The notes beneath the pieces are model-generated. The model saw only the letters and a program-made list of their open reading frames with translations. It searched no databases and was not told where the DNA came from. A stretch of 64,000 nt of DNA from the NCBI GenBank assembly GCA_945881865.1, contig CAMCVK010000002.1, positions 124,001 through 188,000 on the forward strand, written 5' to 3'. This DNA is from Fimbriimonas ginsengisoli Gsoil 348. Its GTDB lineage: Bacteria; Armatimonadota; Fimbriimonadia; Fimbriimonadales; Fimbriimonadaceae. The position numbers were made by a program, and so were the translations under genes. Below are positions 8,775-18,351 of this stretch, piece after piece. Position 1 is the stretch's first letter; every line of letters begins with the position of its first letter.

Positions 8775-10624
8775 CGTAGGTCGCGCTCGCGAAGCAGAAG
8801 GGAGAACCGAGGTGCTTCGACCAACTTTGGAATCACCGGAACGGTGGCGAATTTTAGCAGTGCACGGCATTCACCGGTGGTCTCAGCCGCAAACTGGACG
8901 GTCCGTAATCCGGTCTTGGCGGCTTCGCCGAGCCGAAGCGTGGCGAGATTTAAGGTGGCGGTTAAGGTCGCGCCCTCCCCGGGCGGCAACATGAGGTCGA
9001 AACTACGCGATTCGGCCGATGTGGCCTCCCAGGCGAGCGTCCATTCTCCCGCCTTCGGTTCCAGAAGGCGCAGCCGGGTTGGCGAAACCGTTCGCAGTGG
9101 ACTCAGGAGCAACCTAACATAGGCCTCTCCCGTATCTGGCCGACCCGAGTAGCCGTAGATCGACTTGCGGATCCCCCAGAAGGGATCCACCATTGCCCGC
9201 TCCGCCACCTTTGGGTTCTGCCGGAACCGAAGGGCTTCCCAGCCCCGGTCGGCGGCGAGCCCAGCCTCAAACATTGCGCCGCGAAGGCGGCGAAACCGGG
9301 AATCTGAAATTGCGCCGGCAATCGAAGCCAAGGCTCCGGCCCTGCGGGCCATGGATTCGGGCATGCCGGCAAGCGTCCATCGGCTGGCATCCTGCCGCCA
9401 TGCCAAACTCACGAGCAAGGGAGACTCCTCCAACGACAGGTCGTTCGCCATGGCGATCGCCGCCTGCAGGAGCGCGTGGGCGGCCGTGATGTCGGCCCGC
9501 TCGCCCGCCACGCCGTACGGCAGCGCCTGCCCAGTTACCGGCTCCATCGTGGTTTCGAGCGATGACAAAAATAGTTGGCTCGCGCCATCCGCAAGCCGCA
9601 GGGTTTCCTCATCCGCCGCGCCACTCAGGCACTCGAGCGCCAGCTCGGAAACCGACGCCGTATCCTCGGCGGCGAGGCTGGCGATGGGAGCCGAAGTTGC
9701 CTCACCTTCGCCGATCGCCCTTCCGCGCGGAAGCCGTCGAACCGGAAACCGAACCTTGATCGTTTTTCCTTCGGCAAGAACCAGCCGCCCGGGGAGCTCG
9801 ATCACTTTGCTTAGCGTCTTTAGCCGGTAGCCGCCCAGCGGTGCCAATCGAAGCGCCTCGGGCAGCAGCGCAAACGGTCGGTCGTACTTCCAGATCGCGG
9901 TCACGCTTTGCGAGTCCTCCTGCACCGACTCGCTGAGTTGCTGGGGTGCCCGTTGAACGAAAATCGGCGACTGCCGACGGCCCAGCTGAGCAAGTTCCCC
10001 AAGCCGCGCGGCGCTGTTTGCCGCGATCGCCCGCGTACCCGAAACCACCCCGAACCGGACCCAGCCCGCGAAACCCTCGCCAGATTCCAGAACCCAGTTC
10101 CCCGCCTTGCCACTTATGCGCGGCGAGCAGGTGGTGGTGGGAAACCCGAGGAGGATCGACGGCTGGCTATCCCGAAAGGAGAGCACGATCCAACGCACCG
10201 GGGGAGCCGGTACCCCGTTAGAAACCGTGCCTCCTTCCCATGTTAAGTACGGGGCGGCGAGGCTTCGAATGCGAAACCGGAACTGGTCCGGGAAGTACAG
10301 TGCCCCGCCCGGCGCCGTCGTGGCGAACTCCCCTTTGCTGGGACAGAAATCGGCCCGGCCAAACCCGACGGTTTGACTTTGCGCACTCGTTGACACCGGC
10401 CGCCATGCCGGCAGAGGAGAATCGAATGCGATAAGGTCGGAATCGGTCCCCTTGGCGCGGATTCCGTCCTTCGTGATGGTCACGCCCTCCAACGTTGGGA
10501 GAGCGCCGTAGCCGAACTGGCCAAACGGCTCGGCGCCTACAACGGCGGCGCTAGTACACCACAGAGCCAAGCACTTGGAAGCCAATGCGATGGGTGCGCA
10601 GCGACCACGTAAGCCCGACCTCAC
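8771..10624 (-). CDS. Secreted protein of unknown function
   Basis: 617-aa ORF with signal-peptide-like N-terminus; start may be downstream (e.g. TTG at 10585); 5' end overlaps the preceding gene. Confidence 0.65.
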   Translation of the reverse strand: MRSGLRGRCAPIALASKCLALWCTSAAVVGAEPFGQFGYGALPTLEGVTITKDGIRAKGTDSDLIAFDSPLPAWRPVSTSAQSQTVGFGRADFCPSKGEFATTAPGGALYFPDQFRFRIRSLAAPYLTWEGGTVSNGVPAPPVRWIVLSFRDSQPSILLGFPTTTCSPRISGKAGNWVLESGEGFAGWVRFGVVSGTRAIAANSAARLGELAQLGRRQSPIFVQRAPQQLSESVQEDSQSVTAIWKYDRPFALLPEALRLAPLGGYRLKTLSKVIELPGRLVLAEGKTIKVRFPVRRLPRGRAIGEGEATSAPIASLAAEDTASVSELALECLSGAADEETLRLADGASQLFLSSLETTMEPVTGQALPYGVAGERADITAAHALLQAAIAMANDLSLEESPLLVSLAWRQDASRWTLAGMPESMARRAGALASIAGAISDSRFRRLRGAMFEAGLAADRGWEALRFRQNPKVAERAMVDPFWGIRKSIYGYSGRPDTGEAYVRLLLSPLRTVSPTRLRLLEPKAGEWTLAWEATSAESRSFDLMLPPGEGATLTATLNLATLRLGEAAKTGLRTVQFAAETTGECRALLKFATVPVIPKLVEAPRFSLLLRERDLR

Positions 10625-12590
10625 GCCAACCTACCCGGTAGCCAATGACGGTGTTGTAGTCCAAGTAGCGACTGTCGAGGAAGCGGTCCCATGTGTATGA
10701 ATATCCCAGGCGCCAAAGGGAGCTTAGCGAATAGCTGGCGTCGCCGTAGAAGCTGGCGCGGTCTCGGTCTAGGCTGCGCAGCCCCGAGAAGCTGAAATTG
10801 GTGCGACCAGAATTGTAGAAACCCGAGAAGCTGAGGCTGTGGTTGCCAAACACCTTGTCGTTAAAGTTGTCCTTGTAGTAGTCGTAGGTCGTCACCAACG
10901 TCGCCGAGTTCGACAGTTTTCTCGACAGGCTCGCGCTTCCGCGCAGATTGATTCCGTTTTGGGTGCCGGTTCCTGTGAGCCGCTTTACTTCGAACGAGCC
11001 GACGAGGCTAGAACGGCTGTCGAGCCGGAGTGAACTTGACTGGAACCGCCCGTAGACTCCCGTGCTGCGCTGGGTGGCGTTGATGAGCGAGTTCTTCGAC
11101 TGGAACGTGGTGAGGCCGACGTAGAGTTGCACCGGCAACCGGCCTAGCTTCGTGGGGTCCTTTTCGACGGACAAGTACACGTCTTGGGTGGTGTAGCGCA
11201 AGCCACGCAGGCCCTGCGTCATGTTGCCGTTGAAGGAAGTCTGGAACCCCGTGAACTGCCTCGTTAGGCCGAACGCCCCGAAAATGCTTTGGCCGGCCGG
11301 GGACTGAGCTTGAATATAGGCGTTGGTAGACGGGTCGAGCTGCCAAGTTTGTCGCAAGCCCATCATCCAGTCGTCGCGGCCGATTCCGCTGAGATTGAGG
11401 CCGCCTTCCATTTCGTCGCCCCGATTCCAGTTCCACTCGTAGTCGAGGAAAACGCCGCGGCTCGCCGAAGTCGAACGCCCCAGTTGCTCGCCGGTTCGTA
11501 GCCGGAAGAGCGACGACTGACCGGGCCGGATGTCCATGTAGTACGGATAGTTGACCGCGATCTGGTTGTCGCGGATGCTCACGAATTGGTCCGTGACCAG
11601 CGGGCTTCGCGAATCGTTCAGCTTCAGTTCGTACAGGGGCATCTTCATGATGCGGGTTTCCCCTACGTACACGTCTGCTTTTTGGAACTGGATTCCCTTC
11701 TGCGGGAACACCACCGCTTTCTTGGCGCGGATGGTTGAGGGGGACTCGCTTAAGTCGCGAAACTCGAACGAGCTACGGTTGGCCGTGGTCTCGGTTGGCG
11801 TGAAGCTACCGCCCCGAAACGAGACAAGACCAAACTTCTCTGAGGCAGTGGCGGCTCGATACTCGCCATCCGTGTCCTGAGCCAGGAAGACTGGAATTCG
11901 ACCCCACATTCCGACGGTATCGAATGCGGTAGCCGCGTACGTGGTGGTACCAAAGCCGGACCGATCATTAAACTTGAGGAACAGTTCTTCGAAGACCTGA
12001 TTGATCTTGCCGAACTTCACCCGCGCCTTTCGCGCGCGCAGGACGTACCCGGAGACATCGAGCTGGATGTCATCCGCCGCGATTTGGATGTCGCGGTAGC
12101 GGATCTTGACGCCGTAATCGGGGGCGGACGCCGCGATGAAGTGCGAGTCGCCCGTGAACTGCATCGTTCCGTTCGTGACGATCTCGACGTACTCCTGCGC
12201 ACTGCTGAGGAGTTTCCGGTCGGATACGAATTCAAACTCGCGGGTGGTTGGCGGAGCATTGCCGCTCAGCGAGTTCACCGTGATCTTCGCAACTCCGGCG
12301 GTACCGCCGGCAACGAGTACCGCGCGGGCGATTCCGTTGCTGGTCGAAATCACGGGCTCGCGGAAGGTCCCGAGCGTCGTCGTGAAAACAACACGTGTGC
12401 CGTCTTGCACCAAGCGCCCGTTGCTATCCCGGACCGTCGCTGTGACCGTCGCGGTGGACCGGCCGTCGGCCACGCTTCGATAAGGGAACGTCGTAACGTC
12501 GATTCCCTGTTGGGCGTAACTGGCCGTGGCAATAAAAAAGAAGGCAAGCAACCCAATTGCCCGAGATCGGACCAATGAGATGCTTGCCAT
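10551..12590 (-). CDS. Outer-membrane protein: N-terminal Ig-like (invasin/BIg-1-like) domain plus LptD/OstA-like beta-barrel
   Basis: Signal peptide; Ig-like part DVTTFPYRSVADGRSTATVTATVRDSNGRLVQDGTRVVFTTTLGTF; OstA-like VSGYVLRARKARVKFGKINQVFEE; amphipathic strand-rich C-terminus ending in an aromatic residue. Confidence 0.65.
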   Translation of the reverse strand: MASISLVRSRAIGLLAFFFIATASYAQQGIDVTTFPYRSVADGRSTATVTATVRDSNGRLVQDGTRVVFTTTLGTFREPVISTSNGIARAVLVAGGTAGVAKITVNSLSGNAPPTTREFEFVSDRKLLSSAQEYVEIVTNGTMQFTGDSHFIAASAPDYGVKIRYRDIQIAADDIQLDVSGYVLRARKARVKFGKINQVFEELFLKFNDRSGFGTTTYAATAFDTVGMWGRIPVFLAQDTDGEYRAATASEKFGLVSFRGGSFTPTETTANRSSFEFRDLSESPSTIRAKKAVVFPQKGIQFQKADVYVGETRIMKMPLYELKLNDSRSPLVTDQFVSIRDNQIAVNYPYYMDIRPGQSSLFRLRTGEQLGRSTSASRGVFLDYEWNWNRGDEMEGGLNLSGIGRDDWMMGLRQTWQLDPSTNAYIQAQSPAGQSIFGAFGLTRQFTGFQTSFNGNMTQGLRGLRYTTQDVYLSVEKDPTKLGRLPVQLYVGLTTFQSKNSLINATQRSTGVYGRFQSSSLRLDSRSSLVGSFEVKRLTGTGTQNGINLRGSASLSRKLSNSATLVTTYDYYKDNFNDKVFGNHSLSFSGFYNSGRTNFSFSGLRSLDRDRASFYGDASYSLSSLWRLGYSYTWDRFLDSRYLDYNTVIGYRVGWREVGLTWSLRTHRIGFQVLGSVVY

Positions 12591-12649
12591 GTTGATTGTT
12601 CGACGATCCTAGAACCCAGAAGGGTTCAAGGATCGCACGGTACCTATCC

Positions 12650-15484
12650 TTATCGGATGATGTTGACGGGGAAGAACTTGCGAACTCGGTCGCCGTTCTG
12701 CGATTCTGCGGTGATCTCGATGGTGTACGGACCAGGTGCAACCGACCGGTTAGCCGAGTCGCGCAGGTTCCATACCACCGTGTTCTGACCGGCTTGATCC
12801 GCTCGGCCTCGTGCCGGAACGTAAATCTCCTTGCCGCCGCTGAGGATTCGCACCGTGGTGGTGGCGTCTCCGGCGAGGGTGTAGGCGATGGTCAGCGGGC
12901 TGTCCGAGGATCTTCCGCTTCGGGTAGCCAAGACGGCTCCGATCGTCGGTCGAGCCGCGAGACCCGGTTCCATCTCCACGAGGAAGGTTCGCGTCATGCG
13001 ATCCTCCGCCTGGAAGGTGTAGCCGGAAGTTCGGCGAAGGTTCTTCGTCGTCTTCGTTGCCAGGTCGGTGACGCGGAACTGAACGTTCTTCGGTACCGAA
13101 GCCAGGTTAGGCCACGTGAGGGTAACCGCTCCCTTCGACTTGCTGTAGACCTCTACCGTCCAAGACTTCTTCGAAAGTTTGTCGGTGTAGCTGGTCGCAA
13201 GGTTCGCCGGTTGGCCGTTGATCGTTTCCTTGATGCTGAGGCTGAGCGCACCCTTGATCGGAGCGGCCGGAGCTTCGTAGACTCGGCTCTCGGCGATGCC
13301 AGCGGCGTTGGTCATGACACCAACGAAGTTCTGCGCGTCGGACTGAGTCTCGTTTCGAGCCGCAAGCTGCAGCTTGAAGTCCTTCGGTCCTGGCTTAACC
13401 TTTGTGCTTCTGGACGGCACGAACGCTTCGTAAACCGGCGGATAGGAGAGCGTAAGTGCACTTCCCGTCTTCGGGTCGTTGGCAGCGAAGACATACATCC
13501 AGTAGCCCTTGTTCGGGAGGAGTAGATCGGTCGACGTCTGGATGTACTTGTACTCCGGCGTCGGACCATCGGCATCCCAGTAAGCAAGTGCGCTTGAGAT
13601 GTATCCGGCCTGCACGAGGGCACCGAACGTGAGAACGTCGGTCGGAGCCTGGTTCACGACGCCATTGATCTGGCCGAGCGGGATTCCGTAGTTGTACGGG
13701 TTACCGATGAGGTTCCAGCCCTGGCTGAGAGCCGTGAGCGGAGCACCCGTCGTGATGTCCGACGGCTCAGCCGGACCGCCGCCAAGCGGAAGGCTGCCGG
13801 TTGGGTTCTGAACCACGAGCCAGCTCGACTTACCACGCTGTGGGCTCGTCTGGATGACGTACTCCCTCTGGAGCGGGTCGTAAGAGAACGCCTGGAACTC
13901 TTCGTCAACCTTCAGACCGAGGATCGTCGACCACGAGTTGTTGTTGAACAGCCACGGGGTGGAGACAAGGTTCGAAGTGGACGGCAGTGCCAGTCGCGGC
14001 GTGGAAGCAACGTTGATGCGACCCGAAAGGATCTTCTGCGCACCGGTCGGGGCCGAAACCTTCACCGAGTACGGTTGGAAGCCGTTCAGCGTGTCGCTAA
14101 GGCGAACGCGGAAGTCAACAAAGGACATGCGTCGCGGCTCGATTCGGCTGATCGTCTTCGAGATAATGCTCTCGTTACCGGTGCCTTCTGCGTTGGTCAT
14201 TCCCGGCGGGAGACTGAGCTCGACATCAAGGTCGCTGATGGCAACTTCCTGATCAATCGTAGAGTAGCCGCGTGTGTTGTCGACGTAGACGCGAACCGTG
14301 AAAGGATTCGGCGTCAGAGTCGACGGATCGCCCGCTTCAGTGCTGATGACGTTCGGCGCGTCAAGGACAACGCTGAACGGCTTAGCGTAGTCGCTAACGC
14401 TCCAAGTCGATTTGTAGTAGGCGTTGATCTCTCGCGTTTGACCAGCGGCGATCGGCGTAGGCGTCCATTTCTGGAGATAGCCGACGTCCTGGGGGAGCAG
14501 CTCAATATCGCTGTCGATCAGGTTGTCGGGCATGGTGCCCGCGTTGTTCGTGAAGTAACCGATCAGGCCTGGAGACGCCGTTTGCCCTGCCCGACCAACG
14601 GCGATTTCATCAACCGGGGTCTGGTCACTGGTAGGGACGCCGTTATTCGATGTCGCTCGCGCAACAACTTGAAGGCCGTAAGCATTCTCCTGGCTTGCGG
14701 AGAAGTTGATATGGTTTCGAAGCTGTCGCGGCACAGTGTCATCCGACGGCTCACTCGGATCGGCTTTGAATCGCTGCGGAGTTCTCAAAGGCCGATAGCC
14801 TGGAGCGTCCACAAAACCTACAGGAACCTCGTCCCCAGCGGCCGTCAAGAACGTTACCCACTGACCAAACCAGAGACCACCGCGAACCGCGCCTGCAGTC
14901 GTATTGGTCATTCGCCAGTTGAGGCGAGCTGCGTCGCCAATGAGATCTACCTGGAGTCGAACTCGGAAATTGCCGACCGTGCTGACGACCAGGAAGTATC
15001 GGTCGCTAGCTCCGGTAAAGGCAGTCGAAAATCCACCCGCACCAAACAGATTCCTGGTGAAGTTGGCGCCAACTGCGTCAGTTTGCGTGACCATGGCGTA
15101 GCCGATTGAGCCACCCGCCATGATAGGCATACCGAAGTTGAGCCTAAGGTAGTCATCGAAGCTGGTCTGAACCGAGCCGAGCGACCCGATGCTAAAGCCG
15201 ATGCGGCCTTGCACGTTAAACGTCGCATTGTTTACACCGTCGATACACTGCTTGCCGTAGGTGTCGGTTCCGCCAATTCCTAGGGTCACACCGAACAACT
15301 GGTTATCGTTATCGTTGTTCGGCAAATTGTAAATAAGGTAGTCGTCACTGAGACCAGGCGCGGGCTGTGGTTGCGGCCAGCATCCTGGATCGTAGAACGA
15401 CCCTCCACCAGTTTGTGCCGAGCCAACTGCCGCACAGACTAGGAATGCTAGTAAGCCCAGACTCTTTTGATAATTGCGATTCAT
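12650..15484 (-). CDS. Large secreted protein with C-terminal FlgD-like Ig segment
   Basis: Signal peptide; C-terminus VRILSGGKEIYVPARGRADQAGQNTVVWNLRDSANRSVAPGPYTIEITAES. Confidence 0.7.
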   Translation of the reverse strand: MNRNYQKSLGLLAFLVCAAVGSAQTGGGSFYDPGCWPQPQPAPGLSDDYLIYNLPNNDNDNQLFGVTLGIGGTDTYGKQCIDGVNNATFNVQGRIGFSIGSLGSVQTSFDDYLRLNFGMPIMAGGSIGYAMVTQTDAVGANFTRNLFGAGGFSTAFTGASDRYFLVVSTVGNFRVRLQVDLIGDAARLNWRMTNTTAGAVRGGLWFGQWVTFLTAAGDEVPVGFVDAPGYRPLRTPQRFKADPSEPSDDTVPRQLRNHINFSASQENAYGLQVVARATSNNGVPTSDQTPVDEIAVGRAGQTASPGLIGYFTNNAGTMPDNLIDSDIELLPQDVGYLQKWTPTPIAAGQTREINAYYKSTWSVSDYAKPFSVVLDAPNVISTEAGDPSTLTPNPFTVRVYVDNTRGYSTIDQEVAISDLDVELSLPPGMTNAEGTGNESIISKTISRIEPRRMSFVDFRVRLSDTLNGFQPYSVKVSAPTGAQKILSGRINVASTPRLALPSTSNLVSTPWLFNNNSWSTILGLKVDEEFQAFSYDPLQREYVIQTSPQRGKSSWLVVQNPTGSLPLGGGPAEPSDITTGAPLTALSQGWNLIGNPYNYGIPLGQINGVVNQAPTDVLTFGALVQAGYISSALAYWDADGPTPEYKYIQTSTDLLLPNKGYWMYVFAANDPKTGSALTLSYPPVYEAFVPSRSTKVKPGPKDFKLQLAARNETQSDAQNFVGVMTNAAGIAESRVYEAPAAPIKGALSLSIKETINGQPANLATSYTDKLSKKSWTVEVYSKSKGAVTLTWPNLASVPKNVQFRVTDLATKTTKNLRRTSGYTFQAEDRMTRTFLVEMEPGLAARPTIGAVLATRSGRSSDSPLTIAYTLAGDATTTVRILSGGKEIYVPARGRADQAGQNTVVWNLRDSANRSVAPGPYTIEITAESQNGDRVRKFFPVNIIR

Positions 15485-15506
15485 CTTGATTCCTTCAGTA
15501 TGACGG

Positions 15507-15535
15507 CCATGCCCCGCTTTATAGACGGGGCATGG
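15507..15535 (-). promoter_or_regulatory. Hairpin: 10-bp perfect stem CCATGCCCCG/CGGGGCATGG with 9-nt loop
   Basis: Read directly from sequence; lies between the CsgG-like stop and the start of the 944-aa gene, no U-tract. Confidence 0.6.
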
Positions 15536-15574
15536 AGTTGACTAGTTCATCCAATTTCGCTTCTTGCGAAACTA

Positions 15575-17551
15575 CTAGAGTGGCGGAGGCGGCGGGCCAA
15601 CCGGCGGCTTGTAGCTGCGGACGCTACTGTAAATGTAGCGGCCCCATCCACTTCGCTCCGGCTTCGGACCCGGCTTGTCCAAGCTGTTTCGAACGCCGAC
15701 TCGCCAGAAGACGTCGGGGGCATTTCGAATGGCAGCAGGGATGCTGTTGCTCGATACATCGACCGATGGGAAGCTGTTGGAGCCAATGACTACCGACTTC
15801 CGAGCGAGCGTATGGATCGCCGTGGTGAAGTTCCGCGAGGCGGAGAGTTCCAGAACCGCTTCCAACTGTGGGTTGAATGCGCTGCTTCCAATCACTTGGA
15901 ACTGGAACGACTGATTACCTTGGAGCTGAGCGGCATCTGCCGGAGCTACCAAGCCAGGTCGGTTAAGCGGAGTCGCCAAGCCTTGAGCCGGCTGAAGATC
16001 GCTTACCGTGTAGCAGAGCGTCGTCGAGGTCGTACCGGTGTTGCCACCAGCCGTGGTTCCCGCCGTCGTACCAGCCGTGGTTCCCGCGGTCGTACCCGCC
16101 GTGGTTCCAGCCGTCGTGCCACTTGTCGTTCCGCTGGTCGTTCCAGACGTGGTTCCAGAGGTCGTGCCAGAGGTCGTGCCAGAGGTCGTACCGGTGTTCG
16201 TACCACCGTTGTTACCGCCGCCGTTCGGATCGTCGTTCTGGTCCACAGCCTGGATCAGCTCAACCGAGTACTGATACGGCTTGCCGCTCGTTACCGGACG
16301 ATACACTCCAGCCGAAGTTCCAACGTCGATACATCGGTTCGGACCGGTCGAGTTTCGACCGTCGTTCCAGGAGAAAGCGCCGGTATCGGTGCTCTTGTTC
16401 TGGATGCGGTCGGCGTTGCCGTCGGCAATCGTGACCGGAGAGTCTACGACGTCGTCACGCCAAACCTGCCATCGAACCTTGTTCGAGGAGTTGGAGAAGG
16501 CATTGACGCGCCAGCTGATGAGGACGGCCGATTCCGTCGTGGAGAGCGTTGGGTCCATGAACGCTTCAGACGTTACGTCCGCCGCGCCATTGTTGCCACC
16601 GCTGTTGCCGCCGCCAAGAAGCACGGCAACCAAGCCGAGCACGAGGAGCGTGGTGATGAGTCCGGAAGGGTTACCCGCCTTTCTCTGTCGCTGAACCTGA
16701 GGCTCACCGTTTGCGGTGAAACCAGGGGAAAGGGCCGGCACATCAAAGATGGCCTCGACCTTATCGCCGGGCTTGATTCCCTTCAGGGAGCGCTCGACGC
16801 GGATCTGTGCGCTGTCCGGCTGGACATCGCCGACTCGGGCCGTAGCAACCTGCTCTCGACCGCGCTTCACGATGACGGATTGACCCGCCTTGAAGCCCGA
16901 TCGCGAACCCTGGTTGATGTAAGCCACATCAGTAAGCGTGTTCAACACGGTGCCGTTCGGCAACTTGCGACCGCGAATCTCTCGAACCGCGTTGCTTGCT
17001 GCTTGAATCAACGCGTCGTTGATCAGCGTTTTGTCGTCAGTGGCCGACGGTCGAACCGTAGACTCACCCTTAACGACTGCGCCATTCACCGAAAGCGAAG
17101 AGGCGACGTCGTAAACCACGACTCGAAGCGAGACTCGCGCCTGCTTTCCGCCGTCGGTCGACAGAATTCGGTAGTCAACGATGTCGCCCGTGACGATCTT
17201 CGTTGCTCGGGCACTTTGCCCAACTCGCAGGAGGTTCGTGAGCTGCTTGGGCGGTGAATCCACACCCAAAACCTGAATCGCTCGCGAAATGGTCTCCTGA
17301 GACAATACTTCCGTTTCCGGATCACCAGACTTGGCAAATTCGCCAAGAACGGCGGCGCTCGCACGTTGCCCGAACTCGGTTCCGGGTTCCTTCAGGTTGT
17401 TGAACTCAACAACTCCAAGGAACTCCTTCGGCGAGGCAACCTGTGCGGTCGCTCGGGTCAGCAGAGCAAAGGTCAGGGAAGGCATCAGCAGGGCCAGCAC
17501 GACCAATTGGCTGAAAATCCTTCCAGTTAACGATGTGATGAACCGCCTCAC
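15575..17551 (-). CDS. CsgG-like envelope protein with TM segment, (GTTS/GTTA)n linker and C-terminal beta domain
   Basis: FLGVVEFNNLKEPGTEFGQRASAAVLGEFAKSG...KIVTGDIVDYRI; GTG start preceded by AAGGAGG. Confidence 0.65.
   Translation of the reverse strand: MRRFITSLTGRIFSQLVVLALLMPSLTFALLTRATAQVASPKEFLGVVEFNNLKEPGTEFGQRASAAVLGEFAKSGDPETEVLSQETISRAIQVLGVDSPPKQLTNLLRVGQSARATKIVTGDIVDYRILSTDGGKQARVSLRVVVYDVASSLSVNGAVVKGESTVRPSATDDKTLINDALIQAASNAVREIRGRKLPNGTVLNTLTDVAYINQGSRSGFKAGQSVIVKRGREQVATARVGDVQPDSAQIRVERSLKGIKPGDKVEAIFDVPALSPGFTANGEPQVQRQRKAGNPSGLITTLLVLGLVAVLLGGGNSGGNNGAADVTSEAFMDPTLSTTESAVLISWRVNAFSNSSNKVRWQVWRDDVVDSPVTIADGNADRIQNKSTDTGAFSWNDGRNSTGPNRCIDVGTSAGVYRPVTSGKPYQYSVELIQAVDQNDDPNGGGNNGGTNTGTTSGTTSGTTSGTTSGTTSGTTSGTTAGTTAGTTAGTTAGTTAGTTAGGNTGTTSTTLCYTVSDLQPAQGLATPLNRPGLVAPADAAQLQGNQSFQFQVIGSSAFNPQLEAVLELSASRNFTTAIHTLARKSVVIGSNSFPSVDVSSNSIPAAIRNAPDVFWRVGVRNSLDKPGPKPERSGWGRYIYSSVRSYKPPVGPPPPPL
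16047..16190 (-). repeat. In-frame tandem repeat, 12 units of 12 nt, encoding (GTTS)6(GTTA)6
   Basis: Units ccagccgtggtt, cccgccgtcgta ... ccagaggtcgtg counted directly. Confidence 0.9.
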
Positions 17552-17789
17552 TTTGACGCTTCCTCCTTGTACATCTTCATTCGGTTTGGGCTCCCGCCCC
17601 GGGGTTGTAACGTCGAGAATTCCGGCACCAACTCCATCCTTGAGTCGAAAGCAAAACCCTCTACATACTTCGACTTCGTTAGCATCCTTGGCTCGATGAA
17701 CAACCTGCTCATGTTTAAACTACCCTCGCGGCCCCTAAGTCCCGCTCGTAGGCACGCCGAGTATAGCACGATCCCCAGAACCGCGCAAC

Positions 17790-18335
17790 CTAGCGTGAAA
17801 ACAACCCCCGATGGGCTTGTTCCGTGGAGATTTGGACGATTTCAAAGGTCGTATCGGTTCGTATTACAACGTCCGCAATGCGAATTTTTGACAAAGTAGG
17901 GAGTTGCCAAGCTCGAAGCGCCCTCACGTCGGCCGTTTGACCATATCTCGATAACAATCGCCGGGCCTGTTCTTCTGGCCCGCAGGTGACCACCCAGACC
18001 GCATCAAAGAGATGTTGCAGCCGCGCCTCGTACAGCAGCGGCACTTCGACATAGCCAGACGGGATCTGGTCGATGCGCTTCGCGACCCCGGGATGGACGA
18101 TCTTGTTGAGCCTGCGCCGGGCTTCTGGGCTCTGTAGCACCTCCCGGCGAAACCGCTCCCGGTCCGCAAGCAAGTCGCCGCCAAACCACCTCTCCAGTTC
18201 GGCGATCACCGCTGGCTCGTGCATCACCTCGCGGGCGATTTCGTCGGCCGAAGCGACCGACGCCCCAAGTTGAGACAAAAAAGCCACCACGGTGGATTTG
18301 CCTTCCGCAATTCCGCCCGTGATGGCGATTTTCAT
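17790..18335 (-). CDS. coaE: Dephospho-CoA kinase
   Basis: MKIAITGGIAEGKSTVVAFLSQLGASVASADEIAREV. Confidence 0.92.
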   Translation of the reverse strand: MKIAITGGIAEGKSTVVAFLSQLGASVASADEIAREVMHEPAVIAELERWFGGDLLADRERFRREVLQSPEARRRLNKIVHPGVAKRIDQIPSGYVEVPLLYEARLQHLFDAVWVVTCGPEEQARRLLSRYGQTADVRALRAWQLPTLSKIRIADVVIRTDTTFEIVQISTEQAHRGLFSR

Positions 18336-18351
18336 AGGGTCAGTCTGACCT

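Noticed and set aside
16047-16190. Tandem repeat as a possible CRISPR array
   Set aside because: Units are contiguous 12-mers without spacers and are in frame inside a CDS
16003-17257. Long plus-strand ORFs (e.g. 15812..17257, 16038..16274) over the CsgG-like gene
   Set aside because: Antisense to a well-supported CDS; composition (Arg/Ser or Val/Pro repeats) is the mirror of the GTT repeat in a GC-rich gene
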